Below, piece by piece: positions 7,586 to 15,626 of a DNA stretch of 64,000 nucleotides; within the stretch, counting starts at the first letter, position 1; each line of letters begins with the position of its first letter. Source of the DNA: Thermatribacter sp048814795. GTDB taxonomy: Bacteria > Atribacterota > Atribacteria > Atribacterales > Thermatribacteraceae. The stretch covers positions 868,001-932,000 of the forward strand of contig CP184673.1 in the NCBI GenBank assembly GCA_048814795.1. The letters are read 5' to 3'. The translations under genes were made by a program, and so were the position numbers. The notes beneath the pieces were generated by a model. The model was not told the DNA's origin, did not search any database, and saw nothing but the letters and a program-made list of their open reading frames with translations.

Positions 7586-8423
7586 GTTAGCAGAATTGGA
7601 GAATTTGCCAGGAAGTAGACAACAGGGGATACAGACGGTATTTCAAATTCCACTGAAGATAACTGTCGAGGAAGGTTCGTTCCTGCACATAGGGGGCAGC
7701 CCATCGCCACTTACTGAAAAGAAGGCACCAGTATTTTCTGTAGATGGAAGGCCAGTGATACCTGCGTCCAGTTTTAAAGGAGCATTCAGGTATCAAGTAG
7801 AGCAGTTGCTGATAGGCAAAAAGGATGAACTCAAATCAAAACTTGAGATAGCCGATGATGAACTAATAAAGCCTTGTATCCCTGCACCAAGACCATCAAA
7901 GGCCGAACAAAAGCTGTTAAACTTAGGATATAGGAAACATTGCGAGATAAAAGTTGAGGAAGACAGAGTCGAAATACCACAAAAAAACAGTCAACCCATC
8001 GGAATTTGCCCGGTCTGCTATTTCTTTGGTGCTACAGGCTTGATGGGGTTCCTTCGCATACCCAATTTCTGGCCTGAGACAGGAGAATATAAAATAGATC
8101 AGACATGCATCAGAATAGATAGAGAGAGTGGAACTGCAGCTACAGGTGCTATTGTTACAGGTGAACAGGTAAAGCCAGGAACAGTATTTAAGGGAACGAT
8201 AGAAATAGTTGCACAACAAAGAACATTTCAATTCGGTAGAGCAAGAGAGATCGGGGGAACAAAAGTTGATCTCTGGTTAGATGGAATTGCCCCAAAACCA
8301 ATAGATAAAGCACAGCTATTATTAATCAATGAGATTCTAATACCTGCACTGAATAATATAACCGTCCTTGGTGGTCAAAAGAGTAAAGGTGCTGGCAAAG
8401 TGTCTATTGAATTAGACAAGTAG
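7578..8423 (+). CDS. Csm3/Cmr4-like RAMP (Cas7) backbone subunit
   Basis: 281 residues. HIGGSPSPL (about 34-42) followed by RPVIPASSFKGAFRYQVEQ (about 56-74) is the classic type III Cas7 N-terminal signature. ICPVCYFFGATGLMGFLRI (about 142-160) is the 'C-x-x-C-x-FG' segment, and LGGQKSKGAGKVSIEL at the end is the glycine-rich loop. The loop where Csm3/Cmr4 carry the RNA-cleaving Asp (after IGG) has SPSPLT, with no aspartate, so target-RNA cutting may be lost. Overlaps the preceding gene by 8 bp. Last gene of the operon; no cas1, cas2, cas6 or ancillary nuclease follows. Confidence 0.75.
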   Translation: MNRLAELENLPGSRQQGIQTVFQIPLKITVEEGSFLHIGGSPSPLTEKKAPVFSVDGRPVIPASSFKGAFRYQVEQLLIGKKDELKSKLEIADDELIKPCIPAPRPSKAEQKLLNLGYRKHCEIKVEEDRVEIPQKNSQPIGICPVCYFFGATGLMGFLRIPNFWPETGEYKIDQTCIRIDRESGTAATGAIVTGEQVKPGTVFKGTIEIVAQQRTFQFGRAREIGGTKVDLWLDGIAPKPIDKAQLLLINEILIPALNNITVLGGQKSKGAGKVSIELDK

Positions 8424-8434
8424 CAGAAAAGAAT

Positions 8435-8450
8435 GCCGCCAAGCGAAATG
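8435..8450. repeat. 16-bp inverted repeat, right copy
   Basis: GCCGCCAAGCGAAATG, the exact reverse complement of 4277-4292, begins 12 bp after the last RAMP gene. The following 8500-8563 stretch (CAGATTCGG...CCAAAAG) resembles 12000-12036 (CAGATTCGC...CGCAAAAC), so the same boundary sequence family occurs at 4.26, 8.55 and 12.04 kb. Confidence 0.6.
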
Positions 8451-8600
8451 CTTCGCCACTATCGTTGCTTGCCCTTAGCGGAGTTGCCTAAAAGTAAATA
8501 TCCCCACGCTTTACTGTGCTCAGATTCGGCGAAGGCAAACTTTACATACGCCAAAAGATTGAGCGAAATACCTGCCGTCGCCTTGAAAAAAGATAGGATA

Positions 8601-8888
8601 GGGGCACTTACCAGCGATTTCTTTGTGAATCTTTTTGATATGAACGTGGAATGGAGACCAGCCGGTAAATACCGCTACCTGTTCGATGGCTGTGATAGAA
8701 AAACCGGAGAGCTGAGGTGGAGGGCAACAAGGGTTGATTTGATTTTCGGGCACCACGAGGAGCTGAGGGCTGTGGCCGAGGTTTATGCTGCCTCGGACAG
8801 CCGGGAAAAGTTCGTCCAGGACCTCGTGACAGCGTGGGGTAAGGTGATGAATCTGGATCGCTTTGAATATCAAAAGATGGGGCGTTAG
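8601..8888 (+). pseudogene. katG: Catalase-peroxidase KatG, C-terminal remnant
   Basis: GALTSDFFVNLFDMNVEW, then DRKTGELRWRATRVDLIFG and ALAEVY-like AVAEVYAASDSREKFVQDLVTAWGKVMNLDRF, match the C-terminal 95 or so residues of bacterial KatG. The haem-binding N-terminal domain (about 600 residues) is absent. Upstream 8433-8600 is open but unrelated boundary sequence. The residual domain has no catalytic haem site. It precedes a DUF389 gene and corA with a GC-richer composition than the RAMP operon, implying arrival as a separate block. Confidence 0.85.
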
Positions 8889-8920
8889 CCCGCATGAATT
8901 CGGTGTGAGGAGTTACCAGC

Positions 8921-9940
8921 ATGGCGCTTCGCCTTGTTGAAGTCACGGTTCCCGTTGGGGATCTTGAGAGGATCCCCGTGCTGCTTCAGGACGTCCCCTC
9001 CCTTCATATGCGGACGTCGAACCTGGACGACGACACGGGGCTTGTCAGCATTCTTCTTGAGGCCGGAAACGTGGAGACCGTCACGGATCGGCTTGCCTCC
9101 CAGTTCGGGTCTTCTCCTGTTTTCCGATTGATGGTGCTCCCCGTAGAGGCAACGCTTCCTTTGCCCCCTCAGCCCTCAGAGGAGAAAGCAGCCGAAGGTG
9201 AAGAGAGTGAAGAGAACAAGGCTCAGGCCGAGAGAATCAGCCGGGAAGAGCTCTATGAGGACGTCTCCCAGGCGGGCCGTCTGACAACCACATATCTCGT
9301 GATGGTGGCCCTGTCGACGGTCGTGGCAGTGGTTGGCTTGATTCGGGGTGATGTGGCCATCATTGTCGGCGCCATGGTCATTGCCCCGCTTCTTGGCCCC
9401 AACGTGGCCCTGTCGCTCGCGGTGACTTTGGGCGATCGGGGTCTCGCGCAAAGCTCACTCAGGGCCCTTGGCGCTGGAGTGGCGGTGTCAATGGTCCTGT
9501 CTGTGCTGACCGGCATTCTGCTCCACATCAATCCCGCTGCTCCGGAGCTTGTGGCGAGAACTCATCCGGATATTGGAGACATTGTACTGGCACTGGCCGC
9601 GGGGGCCGCGGGATCGCTGGCATTTACAAGCGGTGTACCCACCGTTGTGGTGGGCGTTATGATCTCGGTAGCACTGCTTCCCCCCCTTGTCGTTGCCGGC
9701 CTGCTCGTTGGAGCGGGATACTGGACTCTGGCTGGCGGTGCTTTCGTGCTGCTTCTGACCAATGTTACCTGCATTAACCTGGCAGCTGTGGCGACGTTCT
9801 TCCTTCAGAAAATAACCCCCAGGACCTGGTGGGAGGCGGATCGGGCAAGGCGAACCATGCGCCTTGTGGTCACGGTGTGGATTCTCATGCTTGGCCTGTT
9901 GGTCGCCCTGGTTGTCTTTGGCCATGTTGGGGCGGTTTAA
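8921..9940 (+). CDS. DUF389 / TIGR00341 family membrane protein
   Basis: 339 residues. A soluble N-terminal domain (about 1-85) precedes a Glu-rich linker (PSEEKAAEGEESEENKAQ). About six hydrophobic segments follow, with GDVAIIVGAMVIAPLLGPNVALSLA and SGVPTVVVGVMISVALLPPLVVAGL, the paired signatures of this family. Function in the family is uncharacterised; it is usually described as a hydrophobic, possibly transport-related protein. GAGGAG lies upstream of the ATG. 32 bp separate it from the katG remnant and 77 bp from corA, so the three came as a unit. GC-rich codon usage contrasts with the flanking AT-rich modules. Confidence 0.85.
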   Translation: MALRLVEVTVPVGDLERIPVLLQDVPSLHMRTSNLDDDTGLVSILLEAGNVETVTDRLASQFGSSPVFRLMVLPVEATLPLPPQPSEEKAAEGEESEENKAQAERISREELYEDVSQAGRLTTTYLVMVALSTVVAVVGLIRGDVAIIVGAMVIAPLLGPNVALSLAVTLGDRGLAQSSLRALGAGVAVSMVLSVLTGILLHINPAAPELVARTHPDIGDIVLALAAGAAGSLAFTSGVPTVVVGVMISVALLPPLVVAGLLVGAGYWTLAGGAFVLLLTNVTCINLAAVATFFLQKITPRTWWEADRARRTMRLVVTVWILMLGLLVALVVFGHVGAV

Positions 9941-10017
9941 GCAGGCATGCAGCGGACGGTGCTACGCACCGCTGCTGATCCTGAGCGTTCGGCATCAGTG
10001 ATAGTGAGGGATAGGAA

Positions 10018-11106
10018 ATGACAAAATCTAAGAGAAACAGGCGAACCAAGCCTTATAGCCGCACAGATAAGGCGGGCCTGCCCCCCGGGTCTATGGTTTT
10101 CATCGGCGAACAAAAAACGGAATCCGTTCGCGTCGAGGTTATCGACTTTAACCAGACCCAGTTGAATGAACTGCGCGATGTTGCCATAGACCAGTGCGCG
10201 GAACTGGTCAGAGATCTTAGCACCACAACATGGATTAAGGTCAGCGGCCTGCACGACATTGATTTAATCAAAGCCTTGGGCGAAGGCCTCGGCTTGCATC
10301 CCCTGACTCTGGAGGACATCGTCAATACCGCCCAGCGGCCGAAGATTGAGGAATTTCCAGGCTATATCTACATGGTACTTAAAATGATTTATTATGACCT
10401 GACCACGAACCAGATGGAAATGGAGCATTTGAGCCTGATCATTGGTGAAAACTATGTCATATCTTTTCAGGAAAAGAAGGAAGATGCATTTGATCCGGTG
10501 CGCCAGCGGATCAGGACTGCCAAAGGCCGCATCCGCTCCATGAAGGCCGACTATCTCGCCTATGCTCTTATGGATGTTGTTGTGGACAGTTATTTTTTAG
10601 TCGTTGAACGCATCGGAGATCAAATCGAAGACCTCGAAGACCGGATCCTCGCTGACCCGAATCCCGATAGCTTGCAGGAGCTGCACCGTCTCAAACGCAA
10701 TCTCTTGAACATCCGCAAAGCTGTCTGGCCCTTGCGCGAGGAGATCGGGTCTCTGGTAAAGGGTGAATCCCCGCTGATCCGTGCAGAGACCAGGATATTT
10801 TTACGCGATCTTTACGACCACCTCATCCAGATCATCGACATGGTAGAGACCCTCAGGGATATTTTAAGTGGCATACATGATATCTATTTGTCGAACATCA
10901 GCGTCCGCACCAACGAGATCATGAAAGTGCTCACCATCATTGCCACTATTTTCATACCCCTGACCTTCATCGCCGGGGTGTACGGCATGAACTTTGAGTA
11001 TATGCCGGAACTTAAGTGGAAATGGGGCTATTTTTTCGTTTGGGGCATTATGGCTGCTGTTGCTTCCGGCATGGTTGTCTATTTTCGAAAAAAGAAATGG
11101 CTGTGA
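10018..11106 (+). CDS. corA: CorA-type divalent cation transporter
   Basis: 362 residues with a large cytoplasmic N-terminal funnel domain and two C-terminal membrane helices. The family-defining YGMNFEYMPEL lies after the first helix (IIATIFIPLTFIAGVYGMN, about residues 306-324). The protein ends KKKWL on the cytoplasmic side. CorA proteins assemble as pentameric Mg2+/Co2+ (or Ni2+) channels gated by cytoplasmic Mg2+. AGGGATAGG precedes the ATG. It sits 77 bp after the DUF389 protein, another membrane protein. Ion selectivity cannot be told from sequence. Confidence 0.92.
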   Translation: MTKSKRNRRTKPYSRTDKAGLPPGSMVFIGEQKTESVRVEVIDFNQTQLNELRDVAIDQCAELVRDLSTTTWIKVSGLHDIDLIKALGEGLGLHPLTLEDIVNTAQRPKIEEFPGYIYMVLKMIYYDLTTNQMEMEHLSLIIGENYVISFQEKKEDAFDPVRQRIRTAKGRIRSMKADYLAYALMDVVVDSYFLVVERIGDQIEDLEDRILADPNPDSLQELHRLKRNLLNIRKAVWPLREEIGSLVKGESPLIRAETRIFLRDLYDHLIQIIDMVETLRDILSGIHDIYLSNISVRTNEIMKVLTIIATIFIPLTFIAGVYGMNFEYMPELKWKWGYFFVWGIMAAVASGMVVYFRKKKWL

Positions 11107-12090
11107 AGCACTGTGTCTCGGGACTCCGTTAACGGGAAAAATGGAGAGTGCCGGGCAAGCGGCTGCTGGGGACAAGCTGTCGCGCCCCAGGGCTGAGCCG
11201 TCCGTTACAGGGCCTGCTGCTTTCTTAAACGGTGAACACAAAGGGGCATATCAATTCCAGATAAATGCTCCTGCAAGGAAGGGATGATCTGGTAAACACC
11301 CCACCCGGGAAAGCAGGCCGGAATGCCCCTCTTTTTGAAAGCAGGGACTGAACAGAAGGGAACCTGGATGAATCATTAAAAGGAGAGGGGTCTATGCTTC
11401 CCCCGTGGCGAAAGGGTTGAGGGAGACGATAAGCCTGCTAAAATATGGTGAAAGGCGAAAAAGAAGGGCAACTTTGCACGTGCTGTTAAAGTTAGAGACA
11501 ACACGAACTCCGCATACCTTTCCGAAGCCAGAGCAAAGTTTGTGTGTGACTGACTATTTTGTATATAGTTAGTATATACTTAGCTTAGGCGAAAGTTGCT
11601 AAATAAGAGATTAAGGAGGGAAGGTGTTACGAACTGGGCACTAGTTTCACAACTTACTACTGCGATAGGCGTTGTTTTTTAAATGGTTACCTTAATGAGC
11701 TCATTTCTACTTTATAAAATAAGCGGGTGGGATAATTATTAAAAACAGTTCGGCAAATGCTAATAAAGTATAAATATAGCTGCCAGGAGCTTAATCAAAC
11801 AATTGCAACTGAACTTTTAAACGGAATCATTTCTTTGTGGTCTATTCAGAGGGCCTAACATATCGCTAACGATAGTATTTAATAACGTATAATTTTGCTA
11901 ACTTTTCAAATTTAGAGAAGCTATTGCGAGATTTGAGGAACGAAACAAATAGTGCAGCTTCACTTAACAGATGTATATCCGGCTACGTTTCCTGTACCCA
12001 GATTCGCTAAAGCCGAACTTTGCTATAGCCGCAAAACGTTAAGCAAAAATTGCACACGCCGCCTTAAGAATGAATGTGGAGGTATAAAAG
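11107..12090. other. Gene-free stretch between corA and the TIGR04255 operon
   Basis: Nearly 1 kb with no credible gene on either strand. Composition shifts from GC-rich (to about 11460) to AT-rich afterwards. The right end (11962-12044) holds an attC-like sequence. Nothing else recognisable seen. Confidence 0.6.
11962..12044 (+). other. attC-like site 3
   Basis: ACTTAAC (11962-11968, fits RYYYAAC) and GTTAAGC (12038-12044, fits GTTRRRY) bound an 83-bp stretch. The inner CCGGCTACG can pair with ATAGCCG just before the right core. The spacer lengths are not ideal. It lies upstream of the TIGR04255/PIN operon, and its right half resembles sequences at 4.26 and 8.55 kb. Confidence 0.35.
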
Positions 12091-12864
12091 ATGAAAAGAA
12101 AAATATTAAAGAATAAGCCTCTAGTAGAGGCGATATTTGAACTACGATGGGAACTTCAAGAATCAGTTTCAGGAATAAAAATGGACCCGCATTATAAAAT
12201 ACTGGTTGGTAGAATATACGACAGAGTAAAAAATGAATATCCCTTTCATGAACAACTACCAACTGCAACTATACCTGACGAAATTGCCGGATATGTTGTT
12301 CAACATCGATTTCGGAAAGACAAGGACAAGTGGCCTCTTATTCAAGTAGGTCCGGGTATTATTACCCTAAATGATACGGAAGGATATGTATGGGAAGATT
12401 TTGAAAAAAGAATATGTAATCTTCTGGATGTGCTTTATGAGGCATATCCGGAGTCAGGGAGCAATTTAAAAGTGAACCAGTTATCGTTAAGATATATTGA
12501 TGCCGTTGATTTTGACTACGAAAAGGAAAATTTATTTGAGTTTTTGGAAGAGAAATTAAAGGTAAGCATAAAAATACATGAACAACTCTTTAAAGAAACA
12601 GACGTTAGCAATTTACCTTTAAATATTGATTTGAGATTTGCTTTTCCTACAATAAAGCCTAAAGGAGCAATTCATTTGCGATTTGTCCGGGGAAAGAGGA
12701 AAAATGCAGATGCTTTAATATGGGAAACAATGGTTCAATCAATCGGTGATGATGCTCCTAAAAATAAAGAAGAAATCATTGCGTGGGTAGAGGCAGCTCA
12801 TTCATTAACTGATGATTGGTTTTTTAAAATGATTGAAGGGGAGTTATTAAGGAGGTTTGAATGA
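12091..12864 (+). CDS. TIGR04255 family protein
   Basis: 257 residues. The N-terminal KNKPLVEAIFELRWEL is the hallmark of the sporadically distributed TIGR04255 family, and the central NQLSLRYIDAVDFDYEKENLFEFL and IKPKGAIHLRF also fit. No enzymatic motif is known. The family is typically found beside small partner genes in mobile or accessory regions. GGAGG lies about 8 bp before the ATG. The end overlaps the next gene by ATGA (12861-12864), giving a coupled three-gene operon with a PIN ribonuclease-like protein, which suggests a toxin-antitoxin or defence role. That role is inference only. Confidence 0.7.
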   Translation: MKRKILKNKPLVEAIFELRWELQESVSGIKMDPHYKILVGRIYDRVKNEYPFHEQLPTATIPDEIAGYVVQHRFRKDKDKWPLIQVGPGIITLNDTEGYVWEDFEKRICNLLDVLYEAYPESGSNLKVNQLSLRYIDAVDFDYEKENLFEFLEEKLKVSIKIHEQLFKETDVSNLPLNIDLRFAFPTIKPKGAIHLRFVRGKRKNADALIWETMVQSIGDDAPKNKEEIIAWVEAAHSLTDDWFFKMIEGELLRRFE

Positions 12865-13400
12865 TGTGCCAAGCAATAACATCGAGAGATGTAGAAATGA
12901 CATCTCCTTCGTTTCCAGCTGAGTCTGCAAGTAGCCAATTAAAAGAAATCGAAATTGACGAACTAGAAGAGTTGTATTTAAGGTCTTGGAAAGAACAAGA
13001 GCCCTTGTTTACTTCTCCTTTATCGGAAATAATGAAGATTGAGACTCTAACAAGTAGGGATCAATCTTATGAATTTGAGACTGAAACAGTATTGACCGAG
13101 GAGTTTTACAAGGGAGCAAGGCAAATACAGTGTTTAATTAAAATTTCAAAGATGATTGATAAAATAACGCGTGAAGAGAGACTTTTTGAAGGAGTAGATA
13201 AACATGAATTATTGAAGGCTATTTCGGAAATGCTAAGTGAGACTTCTCTTGAATTGAGTGAAATTTCCGATGAAGAACTTTATGAAAGAATAGAGCGGAT
13301 TTTAGCATTAGAAGCGATGTCAGGGCTCTTGAGGGACCTGGATCCTGAACAAATTGAAATATTTGATGAAGCAGTAAAGAGGAGACTTCTTTTTAAATGA
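12861..13400 (+). CDS. Acidic helical protein between TIGR04255 and PIN genes
   Basis: 179 residues, very acidic and predicted helical (KEIEIDELEELYLRSW, SEISDEELYERIERILALEA). No family recognised. It overlaps both neighbours by 4 bp, so it is made in step with them. Antitoxins of PIN toxins are often small and encoded just upstream, so this is the natural antitoxin candidate, although it is longer than usual and lacks an obvious DNA-binding fold. Two adjacent ATG codons (12861, 12864) could each start it. Confidence 0.6.
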   Translation: MMCQAITSRDVEMTSPSFPAESASSQLKEIEIDELEELYLRSWKEQEPLFTSPLSEIMKIETLTSRDQSYEFETETVLTEEFYKGARQIQCLIKISKMIDKITREERLFEGVDKHELLKAISEMLSETSLELSEISDEELYERIERILALEAMSGLLRDLDPEQIEIFDEAVKRRLLFK

Positions 13401-13798
13401 CATATGTACTTGATACGAATATCATAACGGCAATTCTGAAAGATAATGAAAAAATAAAACGGATAGCGCGAAGAAAGGCGTTAGAGGGCAAAAAAATCTT
13501 CATAAATGGGATAAGTTATTATGAGATAAAGCGTGGCCTTTTGGCAGCTAATGCCACCACTAAGTTAACAAAGTTTGAATCACTTTGTAAAACACTTGGT
13601 TTGGTACTATTGGACACTCGGGATATTTTTGATATAGCTTCGAAAGTCTATGCCAATTTGAAACAAAGAGGCGAACTCCTAAAAGATGCAGATATTTTAA
13701 TAGCTTCTACGGTTATCCATAAGAACTTTATTCTTGTTTCTGCTGATACTGATTTTAATAGAATCAAAGGACTAAAGATTGAAAATTGGTTAAACTAA
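13397..13798 (+). CDS. PIN domain protein (VapC-like ribonuclease)
   Basis: 133 residues with the four acidic positions of the PIN fold: LDTNII (Asp6), YYEIKRG (Glu43 region), LKDADILIAST (Asp near 98) and SADTDFNRI (Asp near 117). PIN proteins are Mg2+-dependent RNases, often VapC toxins cutting tRNA or rRNA. It overlaps the acidic helical gene and ends a three-gene operon with a TIGR04255 protein. The stop lies 27 bp before a GCATAAC sequence, consistent with the operon being carried as a cassette. Confidence 0.85.
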   Translation: MTYVLDTNIITAILKDNEKIKRIARRKALEGKKIFINGISYYEIKRGLLAANATTKLTKFESLCKTLGLVLLDTRDIFDIASKVYANLKQRGELLKDADILIASTVIHKNFILVSADTDFNRIKGLKIENWLN

Positions 13799-13824
13799 CA
13801 CTGATATAAAATTAGTGGCATTGT

Positions 13825-13920
13825 GCATAACAAAGTGCAAAAGATTCGCCTCTGGGTTTATCCCAATTCCCCTTCAGCAACCTCTTTTGTCCCCAAGACA
13901 CTAAGCGACGTCGGTTAATT
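13825..13920 (+). other. attC-like site 4 (weak)
   Basis: Begins GCATAAC, as at 1770, and ends GTTAATT. Internal pairing is limited to CAAAAGA with TCTTTTG plus a TGGGTTTATCCCA hairpin. It separates the PIN gene from the GNAT gene. Confidence 0.25.
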
Positions 13921-13937
13921 GAATAGGAGAGGTTTAT

Positions 13938-14735
13938 ATGGCTTCAGTGAAAATATGCGAAATGGATGATACAAACAAATACTTTGTTGGAACGTGTACC
14001 CACGTCAGTGATACTCCAGAAATTCTTTCAAGGTACGAGATAGACTTTGCGGCTGAAAAGAGAATTGGCTGGCTTCAGAGTTTACAAAGTAAAGGTGTCA
14101 GAACAAAGGTTGCTTATATTGATAGTGAACCAGTGGGATTTATGCATCTTATACCCATAGAGGTATGTCCCTGGGGTCCTGTTGGAAAAGACTTATTGGT
14201 AATTCCTTGCTTGGTAGTGTTGAGTAAAGCGAGAGGAAGGGGAACAGGCAAAAAGCTTGTTGCGTGTGCAGAAGAAGAAGCACTTCGTCAGGGTTTGAAA
14301 GGTTTGGCTGCAATAGCTTATTATCATAAGCACTGGTTTATGCCGGCAGCTTTCTTTGAAAAATGCGGATTCCAGGTAGTGAGGCGCAGAAATAATGAGG
14401 CGGTTTTATGGAAAGTAAGGGATCAGAGCGCAGCTGAACCCGAATTATTGGCACCAAATTACAGCTTTGGGGAAAATGAAGGCAAGGTAACGATTGATCT
14501 TTTTTGGAATACATTTTGCCCCACAAGTTGTATAGAGGCTCAAAGGGTTAGAGAAGTAGCGGAGGAATTTGGCGATAAAGTTTTACTGAATGAATATTGT
14601 GCTGATGACAGAGACATCTTTCTCCGTTATCAAATTACCAGAGGAATTTTCATAAATGGCAGAGAAATATGGTACGGCCATGAAGCTCCCAAAGAGGGTA
14701 TAAGGGAAGCTATATATGAAGCTCTTAAGGACTGA
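13938..14735 (+). CDS. GNAT acetyltransferase with C-terminal YoaP-like thioredoxin-fold domain
   Basis: 265 residues. Residues 1-155 form a GNAT domain: VAYIDSEPVGFMHLIP, then the acetyl-CoA loop VLSKARGRGTGKKLV and GLAAIAYYH. Residues about 180-265 (VTIDLFWNTFCPTSCIEAQRVREVAEEFGD...GIFINGREI) match the YoaP-like domain, a thioredoxin-like fold with a CPTSC motif. The YoaP-type architecture is known but its substrate is not. AGGAG precedes the ATG. AT-rich compared with the following native genes. Acetylation of a small molecule or metal/thiol-related resistance is possible but unsupported. Confidence 0.8.
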   Translation: MASVKICEMDDTNKYFVGTCTHVSDTPEILSRYEIDFAAEKRIGWLQSLQSKGVRTKVAYIDSEPVGFMHLIPIEVCPWGPVGKDLLVIPCLVVLSKARGRGTGKKLVACAEEEALRQGLKGLAAIAYYHKHWFMPAAFFEKCGFQVVRRRNNEAVLWKVRDQSAAEPELLAPNYSFGENEGKVTIDLFWNTFCPTSCIEAQRVREVAEEFGDKVLLNEYCADDRDIFLRYQITRGIFINGREIWYGHEAPKEGIREAIYEALKD

Positions 14736-14812
14736 CCAGCGTCGTTTAAGAGCATGGCTGTATTCTGCAAACTTTGCATACCCCGGGAACCTTAAGTGAG
14801 GCATCTTGTTCT

Positions 14813-15163
14813 TCAGTGGATAACCCATATGGTTTCTTCTTTGAGTACCCGGGCAAAACGCCCCTTAAGCTTTTGAAACTCCTCTTTGGTGTAGACCAGG
14901 ACATCTGCAGGGACGGGGAGGTCGGTGGCATCGAAATCGCAGGACCGTTCATGAAAGGGCTTGCTGGATGTGCTTACCACCACGATGATGTCCAGGTCAC
15001 TCCCCACGCCCCACGAGGTGCGGGCGTAGGAGCCAAAATACCCAATGCGCAAAATATCAGGATGACGCTCCTTCTGCTTCCTGGCCCATTTCCGGAAAGC
15101 CTTCTCTACCTCGTCCTTACTGGGCCATCTGAGAACGGGCGAATTCAAGGATCGAACGGGCAT
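14813..15163 (-). CDS. MNT-type nucleotidyltransferase domain protein
   Basis: About 116 residues. GYFGSYARTSWGVGSDLDIIVVV carries the GS(x)10DxD signature of minimal nucleotidyltransferases. The ATG at 15163 overlaps the end of the HEPN gene by 44 bp, so the pair is expressed together. MNT/HEPN pairs are widespread in thermophiles and some act as toxin-antitoxin systems in which MNT adenylylates or AMPylates its HEPN partner. Whether this pair does so is not evident. An alternative TTG start five codons further in is possible. Confidence 0.85.
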   Translation of the reverse strand: MPVRSLNSPVLRWPSKDEVEKAFRKWARKQKERHPDILRIGYFGSYARTSWGVGSDLDIIVVVSTSSKPFHERSCDFDATDLPVPADVLVYTKEEFQKLKGRFARVLKEETIWVIH

Positions 15164-15503
15164 GTTGCAAAGCCTCCCTGGCCTGCAAGCTTCCGAAATG
15201 TTCGAAGGGAGCACCTTCCGGAAAACCATTGGGATACCGTGGAGGGATGTAATATCCGTCCAGCACCTTACCCCGCTCAATGAGTTCTTCTGAAACAGGT
15301 ATGGGCAGTTCCCGGAGCAGTTTGGCAACCACATGCCCCCAGGCTTCTTGTCCTAAAAAAAGATGCAGAGCTTTGACCGCTTTTTCTGCTGCCTGGTGCG
15401 CTGCAAAACAGGCCCACTCGTAATCCCCATGCTCTAAGGAAAGCTGGGCATGTTGCAGGTCTTTTTCGGCTTGCTTCAGCCAGTCCTGGTAGCGGTTGCT
15501 CAT
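15117..15503 (-). CDS. HEPN domain protein
   Basis: 128 residues, all helical: WLKQAEKDLQHAQLSLEHGDYEWACFAAHQAAEKAVKALHLFLG is the standard HEPN N-terminal helical pair. I see no R-x4-6-H ribonuclease motif, so it may be a non-toxic HEPN that serves as a nucleotide- or substrate-binding partner to the MNT protein encoded immediately after it. It is first in the minus-strand operon, and GGAGAGG stands upstream of the ATG. The promoter region abuts an IS110 insertion 80 bp upstream. Confidence 0.85.
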   Translation of the reverse strand: MSNRYQDWLKQAEKDLQHAQLSLEHGDYEWACFAAHQAAEKAVKALHLFLGQEAWGHVVAKLLRELPIPVSEELIERGKVLDGYYIPPRYPNGFPEGAPFEHFGSLQAREALQHARSILEFARSQMAQ

Positions 15504-15626
15504 TCTGCGCGTCCTCTCCAGGATTTTTATTTATGATAGCACATTTTCATTGGAGAGCACAGAAAAGGAGAAAAGGGGTCAGATACTGTATTAAAAGTCA
15601 AGAGCTTTTGAGTTATAGATTTGTTT

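Noticed and set aside
8433..8600. Treating 8433-8888 as one intact 151-residue gene
   Set aside because: Only the part from 8601 matches KatG; the first 56 codons are boundary sequence shared with other module edges.
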